A stretch of 64,000 bases of DNA from Paraburkholderia ultramafica. Its GTDB lineage: Bacteria > Pseudomonadota > Gammaproteobacteria > Burkholderiales > Burkholderiaceae. The stretch is from NCBI RefSeq assembly GCF_902859915.1, contig NZ_CADIKK010000004.1:229775-293774 (forward strand), given 5' to 3'. The position numbers were made by a program, and so were the translations under genes. Of the stretch, positions 18,994-29,466 are shown piece after piece (the first letter of the stretch is position 1; each line of letters begins with the position of its first letter). The notes under the pieces were generated by a model that was given only the letters and a program-made list of their open reading frames with translations, had not been told where the DNA came from and searched no databases.

Positions 18994-20115
18994 TCAGAAC
19001 TGATGCCGCAGTCCCGCCATCAAGCCGAGTTGTGTGCTCTTCTGCCCGAGTGCGACGCCGTTGACGCCTTGCAGTTGCGCGCCGATCAGACCGCCCCGGT
19101 ACTGCGCGTAATCGCCTTCCAGATAGACGTCGGTGTGGCTCGACAGGTTGTAGTCGGCGACCAGTTGATACTGCCACGCCGAACCGTCCTGCTTCGCGGT
19201 CTTGCCGTCCTGCAACGTGCGCCAGATGTTCGCAGCGAAGTGCCATACATTGCCGACCTGTTGCGTGATGCCGCCCATGATCATGCGACGCCGCGAGAAG
19301 TCCGTGTACTTGAGCGCGGCCAGCGCGGCTGCGCTGAACGGCCCGTTGGCGAAATTCGAAAAGCCGGCGTCGTTCTGATTGACGATGTACCCTGCCGAAA
19401 AACGCGTGAGGTTCCACGTGTACGAACCGCCGAAGGTCCACGCTTTCGCTGCCGCGCCGTTGACCGAATCCTTCGACTCCTGGTACGCGCCGCCGACGCT
19501 GAACGGACCGCCCGCCGGTCGATAAGCAGCAGCCGCGCCGATCTGGCTGCCGTACGAATTGCCCGCGTTGCCGCCGAACGCGTAACCGGCCGCGAAGGTA
19601 AAGCCGTTGTATCTCGCCTGATACTGCACCTGGTTGCTGGTCCAGATGCCGCCGGTCATCGTCACTTCCGGCTGGAAACTGAAATCGTATGGAATCCACC
19701 AGTTACTGCCATAACCGCCCACCGTGACGCCTTCGATCATCACGTTGTACTGACGACCCAGAATCACCTGGCCATATGCGTTCGAACGCACACCCACTTG
19801 CGCTTCGTTGAAGAACGGCAACGTGGGATCACTCTGGCCACTGTTGATGTTGAAACGATTTTCGAGTTTGAAGAAGGTGGACCAGCCGCCGCCAAGATCC
19901 TCGACGCCTTTCAGACCCCAGCGGCTCTGGGCCAAGCCGCCGGGACCGAGCCCGATCGACGAGTCGCCGGCCTTGTTCACGTTGGTCAGATAACGCACGC
20001 TCTCGTCGGCCACGCCGTAGAGCGTCACGCTGGATTGCGCGTGCGCCAGCTGGCATCCCAACGACGCCATCGCGGCGGGCATCACCGCCGCCGCCCACCT
20101 GGTTACGTGCTTCAT
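18994..20115 (-). CDS. Gram-negative general porin
   Basis: The 373-residue product has a signal peptide ending in LAHAQ, then SSVTLYGVADESVRYLTN, the usual first strand of OpcP/Omp-type betaproteobacterial trimeric porins. It ends in GLRHQF, with the terminal phenylalanine required for outer-membrane assembly. The conserved GLKGVEDLGGGWSTFFKLEN segment is present. It forms a 16-stranded diffusion channel. ATG 20115 is preceded by a GAGGAGAC element. Substrate preference cannot be told. Confidence 0.94.
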   Translation of the reverse strand: MKHVTRWAAAVMPAAMASLGCQLAHAQSSVTLYGVADESVRYLTNVNKAGDSSIGLGPGGLAQSRWGLKGVEDLGGGWSTFFKLENRFNINSGQSDPTLPFFNEAQVGVRSNAYGQVILGRQYNVMIEGVTVGGYGSNWWIPYDFSFQPEVTMTGGIWTSNQVQYQARYNGFTFAAGYAFGGNAGNSYGSQIGAAAAYRPAGGPFSVGGAYQESKDSVNGAAAKAWTFGGSYTWNLTRFSAGYIVNQNDAGFSNFANGPFSAAALAALKYTDFSRRRMIMGGITQQVGNVWHFAANIWRTLQDGKTAKQDGSAWQYQLVADYNLSSHTDVYLEGDYAQYRGGLIGAQLQGVNGVALGQKSTQLGLMAGLRHQF

Positions 20116-20538
20116 GACGTCTCCTCGTACCGGCTCCGCATTGCGCGGATAGAGTTTGTCGGCGTGGGCGGCGCACATTGATCCGGCGCACTGTCAACGC
20201 GTTCTTGATGGCGACGCGCTGCACTGCTGCTGTCAAAGTCTGTATAAGAATCCTGACAAAACGCTGGTGTTGAACCTTAGCGCGAAACAGTGACGCCAAG
20301 AAATCAGTCTGATCAAGGTGTTGTTTAGTGAGCAAAAAACTTGCGGCCCGTGAGAAGCACGCGTAGGAGGCAGGGGCTTCGGTTGGCGGGCGGGTCGGGT
20401 TTGCTATCGTATGGCCTATTGCGGCTACCGCACGCTCGAAGCCGGGGTTCCATCCGGCCGATTACCGATTACCCGCCCCGCGGCGGCAGCCGATACTGAG
20501 CGCCGCCCTTCACCGCTGCCCCCACCTCGCCAACACTC
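20116..20538. other. Divergent intergenic region, porin and EamA transporter
   Basis: About 420 bases hold no gene I can support. It must contain the promoters of both divergent genes. A TTGTCA and a TTGACA lie 17 bases apart on the minus strand near 20232-20260, but I see no convincing -10 boxes and leave the promoters uncalled. Confidence 0.5.
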
Positions 20539-21474
20539 ATGAGCACCACCGCCCTGCCCACACGCCGCGCCCCGGATAACTTCGCGATCCTGTTGATGAT
20601 CGGCTTGTGCGCGATCTGGGGACTCCAGCAAGTCGCGATCAAAAGCACCAACTCGGCGCTGCCGCCGGTCTTTCAGGCGGGCTTGCGTTCGGCGATCGCG
20701 GCGGTGCTGGTGTGGGGTTGGGCGCGCACCCGCGGCACCCCGCTGTTTCGCGACGACGGCACGCTGGGTGCGGGCCTGCTGGCGGGCGTGCTGTTCGCGG
20801 CCGAGTTCGTCTGCATCTTTCTCGGCCTGACGCTGACCAGCGCGTCGCGCATGGCGGTGTTTCTGTACACGGCGCCGTGCTTCACGGCGCTCGGCCTGCA
20901 CTGGTTCGTCGACGGCGAACGGATGCGGCGGATTCAGTGGCTCGGCATCTTCGTGGCGTTTGCGGGGATCGCGCTGGCGTTCGCGGACGGCTTCCTGCAC
21001 GGGCCCGCCGCGCGCGGTTCGGCGTTCGAGGGTGTGGCCGGCGACGTGCTCGGCGTGCTGGCCGGCATCGCGTGGGCCGCGACGACCGTGGTGGTGCGGG
21101 CGACGCGCCTCGCGCACTCGAGCGCCAGCAAGACGCTGTTCTATCAACTGACGGTGTCGGCGGTGGTGCTGCTGGCACTCGCACTCGGGCTCGGTCAGGC
21201 CCGTGTGGAAACCATCACGCCGCTGGCGTTGGCGAGCCTCGCGTATCAGGCGGTGGTCGTCGCGTTCGTCAGCTATCTGGTGTGGTTCTGGTTGCTGACG
21301 CGCTATGTCGCGTCGCGCCTGTCGGTGTTCTCGTTTCTCACGCCGCTGTTCGGCGTGACCTTCGGCGTGCTGCTGCTCGGCGAGTCGTTCAGCCTGCGCT
21401 TTCTGATGGCCGCGGTGCTGGTGCTGACCGGCATTGCGCTGGTCAATGCACCGGTGAAGCGGCTTGCGGCTTAG
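20539..21474 (+). CDS. EamA/DMT-superfamily transporter
   Basis: The 311-residue product is a ten-helix drug/metabolite transporter made of two EamA repeats (FAILLMIGLCAIWGLQQVAI at the start, FLTPLFGVTFGVLLLGESF near the end). These inner-membrane carriers export or import small metabolites, and substrates cannot be predicted from sequence. It stands alone, divergent from the porin and convergent with rsmA. The product length is typical. Confidence 0.9.
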   Translation: MSTTALPTRRAPDNFAILLMIGLCAIWGLQQVAIKSTNSALPPVFQAGLRSAIAAVLVWGWARTRGTPLFRDDGTLGAGLLAGVLFAAEFVCIFLGLTLTSASRMAVFLYTAPCFTALGLHWFVDGERMRRIQWLGIFVAFAGIALAFADGFLHGPAARGSAFEGVAGDVLGVLAGIAWAATTVVVRATRLAHSSASKTLFYQLTVSAVVLLALALGLGQARVETITPLALASLAYQAVVVAFVSYLVWFWLLTRYVASRLSVFSFLTPLFGVTFGVLLLGESFSLRFLMAAVLVLTGIALVNAPVKRLAA

Positions 21475-21515
21475 GCATTAAATCGACGACATGCCGCTCA
21501 AGGCGTGGGCTTGAG

Positions 21516-22346
21516 TTAAGCCTTGCCCGCCACGATCTGCGCCACGCGCACGTATTCGGCCACCGGCACGTCTTCGGCGCGGCGTTGCAGATCGAAGCCG
21601 AGCGCGTCGAAATCCACCGAATCGCGAAACGCGGCCAGCGTGTTGCGCAACATCTTGCGACGCTGCGAGAACGCCGCCGTCACCACTTCGCCGAGCACCC
21701 GCTCGTCGACGGGCGGCAGTTCATGCAGCTCGTACGGGATCATCCGCACGATCGCCGAATCGACCTTCGGCGGCGGCTGGAATGCTTCGGGCGGCACGTC
21801 GAGCTGCTTGTCGATCACGTAGCGGTATTGCAGCATCACCGACAGACGGCTGAACGCCTTGGTGCCCGGCTCCGCCACCATCCGCTCGACCACTTCGTTC
21901 TGCAGCATGAAGTGCTGATCGATCACGCGATGCGCGAACGACGTCAGATGAAACAGCAGCGGGCTCGAAATGTTGTACGGCAGATTGCCGACGATCCGCA
22001 GCGACGCCTTGTCGCCCGGCGCGGCCAGCGAGCCGAAGTCGAACGCGAGCGCGTCGCCCGCATGCAGTTCGAGCAGATCGCCGAATTTCGTCTTCAGACG
22101 GCCGATCAGATCGCGATCGAGTTCGACCGCGTGCAACGGCGCTTCCGGCGTCGCGAGCCGTTCGATCAGCGGTTCGGTGAGCGCGCCGAGACCCGGTCCG
22201 ATTTCGACCATGCGCTCGCCGCGCTGCGGCCGGATCACGTCGACGATCGAATCTATCACGCCCATATCGACCAGAAAGTTCTGCCCGAAACGCTTGCGCG
22301 CGATATGACCTTGGTGCCGGCCCTGTTGCTGTCTGCTGGTGGACAT
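21516..22346 (-). CDS. rsmA: 16S rRNA m6(2)A1518/A1519 dimethyltransferase
   Basis: The 276-residue product (KsgA) shows [14 protein letters not shown], the SAM-binding [17 protein letters not shown] and the catalytic [14 protein letters not shown]. It dimethylates two adjacent adenosines in the 3' hairpin of 16S rRNA late in small-subunit assembly. It is the last gene of the lptD-surA-pdxA-rsmA series, as in many proteobacteria, but separated from pdxA by 173 bases. Confidence 0.97.
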   Translation of the reverse strand: MSTSRQQQGRHQGHIARKRFGQNFLVDMGVIDSIVDVIRPQRGERMVEIGPGLGALTEPLIERLATPEAPLHAVELDRDLIGRLKTKFGDLLELHAGDALAFDFGSLAAPGDKASLRIVGNLPYNISSPLLFHLTSFAHRVIDQHFMLQNEVVERMVAEPGTKAFSRLSVMLQYRYVIDKQLDVPPEAFQPPPKVDSAIVRMIPYELHELPPVDERVLGEVVTAAFSQRRKMLRNTLAAFRDSVDFDALGFDLQRRAEDVPVAEYVRVAQIVAGKA

Positions 22347-22468
22347 CGAAGAAACGCTAAGAAAGAGAACTGCTTAAGAAAAGGAACACGCGCAACGTGC
22401 GTGGAAACTGCTTATAGGCCGCGCATCAGCCGCATGAAAGCCACGTCTGGGCCACCTGCGCGCCACGC

Positions 22469-22510
22469 GCTGCTCACTGCCGAACCCACTGGCAGCAAGA
22501 CGCGAGCAGC
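22469..22510 (-). terminator. Possible nested hairpin between pdxA and rsmA
   Basis: GCTGCTC pairs with GAGCAGC, and inside it CTGCC pairs with GGCAG. It starts ten bases past the pdxA stop in the direction of transcription. There is no T-run, so it could be an attenuator, a processing site or chance. Confidence 0.3.
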
Positions 22511-22519
22511 GGCGCTGAC

Positions 22520-23530
22520 TCAGCCCGGGCGGCGGTGCTGCGCCATCGACACGGCCGTGTCGATCGCGGCAATCAGGCTGCCCGCATCGGCGCGGCCGGT
22601 GCCGGCCAGATCGAGCGCGGTGCCGTGATCGACCGAGGTACGGATGATCGGCAAGCCGAGCGTGACATTGATGCCTTCGCCGAACGTCGCGTACTTCAAC
22701 ACCGGCAGGCCCTGATCGTGGAACATCGCCAGCACGCAGTCGGCCTCTTCCAGATAGCGCGGCTGAAACAGCGTGTCGGCCGGATAGGGACCGCGCGCGT
22801 CGATGCCTTGATTGTTCGCGAGTGTGAGCGCCGGCGTAATGACCTCGATTTCCTCGCGGCCCAGATAACCGTTTTCGCCGGCGTGCGGGTTCAACCCCGT
22901 CACGAGGATGCGCGGCGCGGGCAAACCGAAGTGATGCCGCAGATCGTGATCGATGATGCGCAGCGTCTCGACGATGCTCTCGACCGACAGCGCGGCGGCG
23001 ACGTCCTTGAGCGGCAGATGCGTGGTCGCGAGCGCGACGCGCAGCGGACGCTTGCCGGTGCCGGCCAGCATCATCACCACGCGCGGCGTGTGGGTGCGCT
23101 CGGCCAGATATTCGGTGTGGCCGGTGAACGGCACGCCGGCGTCGTTGATGGTGCTTTTCTGCAGCGGCGCGGTGACGATCGCGTCGAACGTGCCGGCCAT
23201 TGCGCCGTCGATCGCGCTGTCGAGCAGATCGAGCACGTAGCGGCCGTTGGCGGCGTCCAGCTTGCCCGCGAGCGACGGCGCGCCGAGCGCCGTGTGCTGC
23301 ACGCGCACGCGCTGGCCGTGCGCCAGCAGCGCGGCCCAATCGACACCCACGGCGCGCGCGCGTTCGGCGAGCAGATCCGCGTCGCCCAGCACGGTGAACT
23401 GCGCGGCGGGCCAGTGCGCCGCCGCGCCGGCCAACGCCTGCGCCGTCAGTTCGGGGCCGACGCCGGCGGGCTCGCCGGTCGTGATCGCGATCTGCAACGG
23501 CTGGCTGGCGGACTGGGCGGCGCTTGTCAT
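22520..23530 (-). CDS. pdxA: 4-hydroxythreonine-4-phosphate dehydrogenase
   Basis: The 336-residue product has the PdxA landmarks [46 protein letters not shown] and [19 protein letters not shown]. It oxidises 4-phosphohydroxy-L-threonine in pyridoxal phosphate synthesis. Its start lies five bases after the surA stop, so the two are very likely co-transcribed. The length is normal. Confidence 0.96.
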   Translation of the reverse strand: MTSAAQSASQPLQIAITTGEPAGVGPELTAQALAGAAAHWPAAQFTVLGDADLLAERARAVGVDWAALLAHGQRVRVQHTALGAPSLAGKLDAANGRYVLDLLDSAIDGAMAGTFDAIVTAPLQKSTINDAGVPFTGHTEYLAERTHTPRVVMMLAGTGKRPLRVALATTHLPLKDVAAALSVESIVETLRIIDHDLRHHFGLPAPRILVTGLNPHAGENGYLGREEIEVITPALTLANNQGIDARGPYPADTLFQPRYLEEADCVLAMFHDQGLPVLKYATFGEGINVTLGLPIIRTSVDHGTALDLAGTGRADAGSLIAAIDTAVSMAQHRRPG

Positions 23531-23535
23531 GATGG

Positions 23536-24894
23536 TTATTGCACGCTCGGCAGCGTGGGTTTCACTTCCACGTACGCGGTATCGCGCAACTCGCGCAGCC
23601 AGTCGGCGTAAGCCTGCTCCGCCTTGCGCTGACCGATTGCCTGGCGCGCCAGATCCATCTGCTGCGAAACCGAGCCTTCCGCATCGCGGCGGCCCAGCAC
23701 CTGAATCAGGTGGTAGCCGTATTCGCTGCGGACCGGGTCGCTGATCTGGCCGTCCTGCAGCGAGTTCATCGCGCGTTCGAATTCCGGCACCGTCTCGCCC
23801 GGGCTGATCCAGCCGAGGTCGCCGCCTTGCGACGCCGAACCGTCCTGCGAGTAGCTGTGCGCGAATTTCGCGAAGTCACCGCCCGCGGCGGCGATCTGGT
23901 TCTTGATGTCGAGCAGCTTCTGACGCGCTTGCGGCTCCGACATGCCGTCGCCGACGCGCAGCAGGATGTGGCGCACGTGCGTCTGCACGAGCTTCGGCGC
24001 ATCCGAGCTGGTGCCCTGACCGGCGCGGCGGTCGACCAGCCGCACAATCTCGAAACCGTCGTTGGTGCGGATCAGATCCGGGTTGACCTGACCGGGGCGC
24101 ATCGTCGATGCGGCCTTGACGAATTCAGGCGGCAGCTTGGCCGGCGCGACGAAACCCAGGTCGCCGCCGTTCTTCGCCGCGTCCGGCGCCTGCGAGTTCG
24201 ACTTCGCGAGCTTTTCGAAATTGGCGCCGCCCTTGGCTTCGGTCAGCAGCGCCTGAGCTTTCTGCTGCGCCGCCTCGATTTCGGTCTCCGGCGCGTTCAG
24301 CGGCGCCTTCACGAAAATGTGCTGGATGTGCAGATCGCTCGTCTGGCCGGCGTTCGGGCCACGCTGACTGGCGATGTAGTTCGCGACCTCGGCGTCCGAC
24401 ACCGTGATCTTGCTGTCCACTTCCTTCTCGCGCAGACGCGACAGCGTGAGTTCGGTACGCGCGTCGCCAGCGAACGTGGTCCAGGGCACACCTTGCGCCT
24501 CGATACGCGCGCGGTACATCTCGAGCGACATGTTGTTCGCCTGTGCGAGCCGTTCGAGCGTTTTTTGCACGGCGGCGTCGTCGATGTTGATGCCGTCTTC
24601 TTTCGCCTTCTGCAACTGGATGCGCTCCAGCACCATCTGGTTGAGCACCTGCTGACTCAACTGGTCCATCGGCGGGATCGGCGCGTTCTGCTGGTTCAGC
24701 CGGCGCGTGATCAGGCTAATGCGCTCGTCGAGTTCGCGCCGTGTAATGACACCGTTGTTGACCACTGCGGCGATGGTGTCGACCGTCTGGCCGCCACCGC
24801 CGCCCAGCGCTTGCGCCTGAGCCGGCGCAACCGACAGGAAAGACGCCCCGGCGACGAGACCGGCCGCAAGCGTTGCCAAGCGAAGCTTTTTCAT
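23536..24894 (-). CDS. surA: Periplasmic chaperone and peptidyl-prolyl isomerase SurA
   Basis: The 452-residue product has a signal peptide ending in APAQAQA, a SurA N-terminal chaperone domain ([20 protein letters not shown]) and two parvulin domains ([10 protein letters not shown] at about residue 190 and [20 protein letters not shown] at about 305). It carries outer-membrane proteins, including LptD, across the periplasm. ATG 24894 gives the signal peptide; the frame is open to 24948. It sits between lptD and pdxA on the same strand. Confidence 0.96.
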   Translation of the reverse strand: MKKLRLATLAAGLVAGASFLSVAPAQAQALGGGGGQTVDTIAAVVNNGVITRRELDERISLITRRLNQQNAPIPPMDQLSQQVLNQMVLERIQLQKAKEDGINIDDAAVQKTLERLAQANNMSLEMYRARIEAQGVPWTTFAGDARTELTLSRLREKEVDSKITVSDAEVANYIASQRGPNAGQTSDLHIQHIFVKAPLNAPETEIEAAQQKAQALLTEAKGGANFEKLAKSNSQAPDAAKNGGDLGFVAPAKLPPEFVKAASTMRPGQVNPDLIRTNDGFEIVRLVDRRAGQGTSSDAPKLVQTHVRHILLRVGDGMSEPQARQKLLDIKNQIAAAGGDFAKFAHSYSQDGSASQGGDLGWISPGETVPEFERAMNSLQDGQISDPVRSEYGYHLIQVLGRRDAEGSVSQQMDLARQAIGQRKAEQAYADWLRELRDTAYVEVKPTLPSVQ

Positions 24895-24970
24895 GATTGC
24901 CACAGATACTCCAATGATGTCGGGCGCGCCTGGCCCGTCTTTTCGCATTCTATAAATGTTCGGGCGAGCG

Positions 24971-27340
24971 TCATTCGTAATTGCTGAAACGCGACTCCGG
25001 CGGCGGCGGCGGCGGCAACGGCGTATAGCCCGCCACGCTGCTGCGGAACGCGGTCATCAGCCCGTTGTCGACGCTCGACAAGCCCTTGAACGTCAGCTGC
25101 GCAAGAAAACGCGTGCTCGACTGATTCTGCCCCGAGGTGTTCAACCCGTTCGCATAGCGCTGGATCCCGGCGCCGAGCGTCCAGCAGTCGGCGTCGTACT
25201 GCATGCCGATCAGACCGTCGACGACCCGATGCCCGCCCAGGTCGTAATTGAACCGGGCGACCCCGAACACCCGATGGGTCAGCGGCCATTGGCCCGAAAT
25301 CACCACCTGGTTGATCGGCTGGTTGTCCAGCGTGGTGTTTGCGCGCGTGTAGCGGTAGCCGACATTGATCACCTTGCCGGTGGCCGGACTGAACCCGAAG
25401 CCGACGCTCGTCTTCACCAGCTGGTTGTTGTCGGCATTATATTGGAACGCCGTTTCCGAAGCGAAACCGGCGCCGAGCTTGAACGACGCACCCGCGATCA
25501 GGTCCGAGTGCGTGGCCTGCGTGCTGGTCTGGTTCGGCTGCAGCGTGACGCGCTGGTCCTGGAAAAAGTACTGCTGCGCGAGCACGAAGCGCGCCCGTTC
25601 GTCGCCCGTGGCCGGGTTGATGAAGCGCGTGGTGATTGCCGCGGTCAGACGGTTCGCGTCGGCGATCCGGTCGTTACCGACAAAGGTGTTCGGCTGGAAA
25701 ATCTCCGCCAGACCGAAGTCGGACTCGGCGGTGTCGAACAGCGGCGCGTGGTCCTGATTGCGAAACGGCGTGTACACGTAGTACAGGCGCGGCTCCAGCG
25801 TCTGGATGTAATCCGCGCCGAACACCCGCACCGAACGCTCGAAAATCAGCCCCGTGTCGAAGCTCAGCGTCGGGATCGACTCGGTGAAGTTTTTCGGCGT
25901 GCCGGCCGCGACGTCGGCGGTGCTGAGGTTGTTCAGGTTGTACGACGCGAAGTGCCACTGCACCTTCGGCGTGACGAAGTAGCCCGGCCCGACCAGCGAA
26001 TACGACACATACGGGTTGAACAGCACCCGCTGACCCTGGGTCATGTCCGCGGTGGTGATGCGGAAATTCGTATAGTCGGCTTCCGTGCCGAAGTCGAAGC
26101 CGCCGACGTTGTACTTCGCGTACTTCACGTTCAACTGCGGCTCGCGGCCGTACGGCGCGACCGAAGGCTCCAGCGTCTGCCAGTGCTGTTCACGCGCGAG
26201 CACCGACCACGGTCCGTTGTTGTAGGTCAACCCGGCTTCCTGCTGATACAGGAGCTGGGTGCCGTTCATGAACTGATTGACCGACGACGACAAATCTTCC
26301 GGATACGTGTTGTCCGAAACCTTGTTGTAGTAGATGTAGCCGCCGAACCCGTTGCCGAAGTTCTGGTTGTGCTGGATGTACAGCGCGTAGCGGTTGGTCT
26401 TGGTCAGGCGATCGTCCGGCAGGAATTCGCCGGTGATCGAGCCGGAATACGTCGGCGACAGATAGCGGAACGTGCTCTGCAACTGCACACCGCGCTTCGA
26501 GATCAGACGCGGCGTGACCGTCAGATCGCGATTCGGCGCGATGTTGAAGTAATACGGCACCGACAGTTCGAAGCCGTTCGACGAACTGACCGAGAACGTG
26601 GGCGGCAAGAGGCCGCTGCGCCGGTCGCCCGACAGCGGGAACGACAGCCACGGCGACGCGAACACCGGCACGCCCTGGAAGAACAGCACGCTGTTGTACG
26701 CGACACCTTCGTCCGCGCCGGTGTCGAAGTCGAACTCGCTGCCCTTGATGTACCAGGCCGGGTTGTCCGCGCACGCGCACGCCGTGTAGGTGCCCCTCGT
26801 GAACACCGAGCGCTCGTAGTCGAGCAGGTCGACGCGCTCCGCGCTGCCCGAGCCGCCGGTCAGGTTGAAGTGGTACTTCGGCGAGGTCATGAAGCCCTCG
26901 GTCGAATCCACCCGCAGATGCGCTTCCGGACCGATGAACGTATTGCCGCTGTTGATCACGTGGACCTGGCCGTACGCGTCGGCCATGTCCGTGTCCTGAT
27001 CGTAGTGCAGCGCATCGGCCTTGATCACGGCCGTATTGCGGCGCACCTCGGCCGAACCCTTGGCCACCAGGTCCTGGTCGATGGTGCCGCTGGCGCTGTC
27101 GCCGAGCACGAACGTGGCCGGCCTCTGGCCGGTTTGCAGCGGATGTTCTTCGAGCTGTGGCGCGAGCCGCATGCCCCACGGCGCGTCGATAGGTTGCGGC
27201 TGCGCGGCTTCCCCCACCAACTGGGCGTGCGCAAGCGCGGGCATCAGGCCCGGAGCGGCGATCAACGCCGCGACGAGCCGCCTTTTGCGCGGCACTACGG
27301 CACAAGAGGGAGTCGTTTGGGAAAGCTGTCTAGGCGGCAT
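24971..27340 (-). CDS. lptD: LPS-assembly protein LptD
   Basis: The 789-residue product has a signal peptide ending in LAHAQ, an N-terminal OstA/jellyroll domain ([23 protein letters not shown] broken across residues 100-125) and a large C-terminal beta-barrel. Cysteines in YTACACADN and DADCWTLG are candidates for the disulfides that LptD needs; the E. coli double cysteine in the C-terminal region appears as one here. LptD inserts lipopolysaccharide in the outer leaflet. It leads the lptD-surA-pdxA-rsmA run and is divergent from amgK. Confidence 0.96.
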   Translation of the reverse strand: MPPRQLSQTTPSCAVVPRKRRLVAALIAAPGLMPALAHAQLVGEAAQPQPIDAPWGMRLAPQLEEHPLQTGQRPATFVLGDSASGTIDQDLVAKGSAEVRRNTAVIKADALHYDQDTDMADAYGQVHVINSGNTFIGPEAHLRVDSTEGFMTSPKYHFNLTGGSGSAERVDLLDYERSVFTRGTYTACACADNPAWYIKGSEFDFDTGADEGVAYNSVLFFQGVPVFASPWLSFPLSGDRRSGLLPPTFSVSSSNGFELSVPYYFNIAPNRDLTVTPRLISKRGVQLQSTFRYLSPTYSGSITGEFLPDDRLTKTNRYALYIQHNQNFGNGFGGYIYYNKVSDNTYPEDLSSSVNQFMNGTQLLYQQEAGLTYNNGPWSVLAREQHWQTLEPSVAPYGREPQLNVKYAKYNVGGFDFGTEADYTNFRITTADMTQGQRVLFNPYVSYSLVGPGYFVTPKVQWHFASYNLNNLSTADVAAGTPKNFTESIPTLSFDTGLIFERSVRVFGADYIQTLEPRLYYVYTPFRNQDHAPLFDTAESDFGLAEIFQPNTFVGNDRIADANRLTAAITTRFINPATGDERARFVLAQQYFFQDQRVTLQPNQTSTQATHSDLIAGASFKLGAGFASETAFQYNADNNQLVKTSVGFGFSPATGKVINVGYRYTRANTTLDNQPINQVVISGQWPLTHRVFGVARFNYDLGGHRVVDGLIGMQYDADCWTLGAGIQRYANGLNTSGQNQSSTRFLAQLTFKGLSSVDNGLMTAFRSSVAGYTPLPPPPPPESRFSNYE

Positions 27341-27563
27341 GTATCGTTTGGCGAATCGGCCCGTCCGTCAGCTTCTGCAGTCACGATCCACCGCCTGCAC
27401 ACCCCGACCGTGACAGTCGGCTGTACATCAATATTTACAATCTGTCGAACGATGAGGCGGGCGGTAAAGCGGAACACGCGAAAAGCTGGCGTGAGTCGCG
27501 TCAAAAAAGTCGTGGGGTATTATATGGCAAGACGTTGCCCCCAAGAATTTGCCGCCGGTTTAC

Positions 27564-28655
27564 ATGACGCTGCCCTCTTCCCGACACACGCCCCAAGATT
27601 CCACCGACAGTCGCCTCGAACTGCTCAAAACCTGGCTGCAAGGCCACGCGGCGCGCTATGCGCTCGAGCTCGACACGCTTGTCCCGGCTTCGTCCGACGC
27701 CAGTTTTCGCCGCTATTTCCGCCTCGCCGGTAAGGCGGCGGAAGGCGAAAGCGCCGGCACCCTGATCGCCGTCGACGCCCCGCCGCCCGAAAAGTGCCGC
27801 GAATTTGTGCGGATCGCCGGATTGCTCGACGCAGCCGGCGTGCACGTGCCGCGCGTGCTGGAGACCGATTTCGACGCAGGGCTCATGCTGGTCACCGATC
27901 TGGGCACCGCGTCGTACCTCGGCGCGCTGACGGATGCACAAAGCGCCAACGACCCGCGCCGGGCCCGCACGCTGATGCGCGACGCGCTCGACGCACTGAT
28001 CCGCTGGCAACTGAGCTCGCGCGAAAACGTGCTGCCGCCGTTCGACGAAGCGTTCCTGCGCCGCGAGATGGAGTTGATGCCGGAGTGGTTCATCGGCCGG
28101 CACCTGGGCCGCGAGGTCGACGAAAAGGCGCGTGGGCTGCTCGATCGCACCTTCGCGCTGCTGATCGCGAGCGCCCGCTCGCAGCCGCAAGTGTTCATGC
28201 TGCGCGATTTCATGCCGCGCAATCTGATGCTCGCCGCCGCGCCGAATCCGGTGAACCCCGGCGTGCTGGACTTCCAGGACGCGGTATACGGCCCGATCAC
28301 GTACGACGTCGCGTCGCTGCTGCGCGACGCGTTCCTCGGCTGGGACGAGGAGTTCGAGCTGGATTGCTTCGTCTATTACTGGGAGCGCGCGAAGAAGGCC
28401 GGCCTGCCGGTCGATGTGGACTTCGGCGAGTTCTACCGGCAGATCGAATGGATGGGACTGCAACGGCACATCAAGGTGCTGGGTCTGTTCTGCCGGATCA
28501 ACTACCGGGACAACAAGCCACATTACATGAAGGATCTGCCGCGTTTCATCGGCTATGCGCGCAAAGTGGCTGAACGCTATGCGCCGCTGCGTCCGTTCGC
28601 GAAGCTGCTCGACGATCTCGAAGGCCGCGCGAATGAAGTCGGCTACACGTTCTGA
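27564..28655 (+). CDS. amgK: N-acetylmuramate/N-acetylglucosamine kinase AmgK
   Basis: The 363-residue aminoglycoside-phosphotransferase-like protein shows ASFRRYFRL, the catalytic loop MLRDFMPRNLML and the metal motif GVLDFQDAVYGPITYD. In Pseudomonas, AmgK phosphorylates recovered MurNAc at C1, and its gene lies with murU beside lptD, exactly as here. That synteny is the main basis for the specific name. ATG 27564 is preferred over an in-frame TTG at 27549. murU follows after three bases. Confidence 0.9.
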   Translation: MTLPSSRHTPQDSTDSRLELLKTWLQGHAARYALELDTLVPASSDASFRRYFRLAGKAAEGESAGTLIAVDAPPPEKCREFVRIAGLLDAAGVHVPRVLETDFDAGLMLVTDLGTASYLGALTDAQSANDPRRARTLMRDALDALIRWQLSSRENVLPPFDEAFLRREMELMPEWFIGRHLGREVDEKARGLLDRTFALLIASARSQPQVFMLRDFMPRNLMLAAAPNPVNPGVLDFQDAVYGPITYDVASLLRDAFLGWDEEFELDCFVYYWERAKKAGLPVDVDFGEFYRQIEWMGLQRHIKVLGLFCRINYRDNKPHYMKDLPRFIGYARKVAERYAPLRPFAKLLDDLEGRANEVGYTF

Positions 28656-28658
28656 CCG

Positions 28659-29372
28659 ATGACGATGTCCCTGAAGAAAGCGATGATTTTCGCCGCGGGC
28701 CGCGGCGAACGCATGCGTCCGTTGACCGACGCCTGCCCCAAGCCTTTGCTCGAAGTGGGTGGCAAGCCGCTGATCGTCTGGCAGATCGAACGGCTCGCGC
28801 GAGCCGGTTTTCAAACCATTGTGATCAACCATGCGTGGCTTGGCGCGCAGATCGAAGCCGCGCTCGGCGACGGCTCACGCTGGCAAGTCGAACTGCGCTA
28901 CTCGCCGGAACCTGAGGCATTGGAAACGGCGGGCGGCATCGTGCAGGCGTTGCCGCTGCTCGAAGATAACGGCGCGAACGAAGTGTTTGTCGCGGTCGCC
29001 GGCGACGTGTACGCCGATTTCGATTACGCCGCGCTGAATGCTCGTGCTGAGAAGCTGCGAGTGTCGCCCGAGCCCGGCATGCATCTGGTGATGGTGCCGA
29101 ACCCGGCGTTTCATCCGAACGGCGACTTTGGTTTAGCCGACGGCGTGCTGTCGCTCGACGCGCAGCCACGCTTGACGTTTGGCAGCATCGGGCTCTATGA
29201 CACGCGGATGTTCCGCGATCTGCCTCGCGGCACAAGGCGCGCGCTCACGCCTTACTACCGCGAGACGATTGCGCGCGGTCTCGCGAGCGGCGAGCTGTAT
29301 GAAGGCTTGTGGGAAAACGTCGGTACGGTGGCTCAATTGCACCATCTGGATCAGCGTTTGAGGGTCCGCTGA
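28659..29372 (+). CDS. murU: N-acetylmuramate-1-phosphate uridylyltransferase MurU
   Basis: The 237-residue nucleotidyltransferase has the signature AMIFAAGRGERMRPLTDACP followed by KPLLEVGGKPLIVWQIERL. With AmgK it forms UDP-MurNAc from recycled sugar, bypassing de novo synthesis and the fosfomycin target MurA. The pair is nearly overlapping. The function is inferred from family and gene neighbourhood; related GlmU-type or mannose-1-phosphate enzymes share the motif. It is convergent with the ABC exporter gene. Confidence 0.9.
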   Translation: MTMSLKKAMIFAAGRGERMRPLTDACPKPLLEVGGKPLIVWQIERLARAGFQTIVINHAWLGAQIEAALGDGSRWQVELRYSPEPEALETAGGIVQALPLLEDNGANEVFVAVAGDVYADFDYAALNARAEKLRVSPEPGMHLVMVPNPAFHPNGDFGLADGVLSLDAQPRLTFGSIGLYDTRMFRDLPRGTRRALTPYYRETIARGLASGELYEGLWENVGTVAQLHHLDQRLRVR

Positions 29373-29466
29373 GTGCACAGGGCCAGCGCACGAAGTCACC
29401 AAGCATCGAGCGAAGCGGCGACGTAACGGTCCGCTCGTTCCTGTTTGCGCCGTCGCCCCCGCTTGC

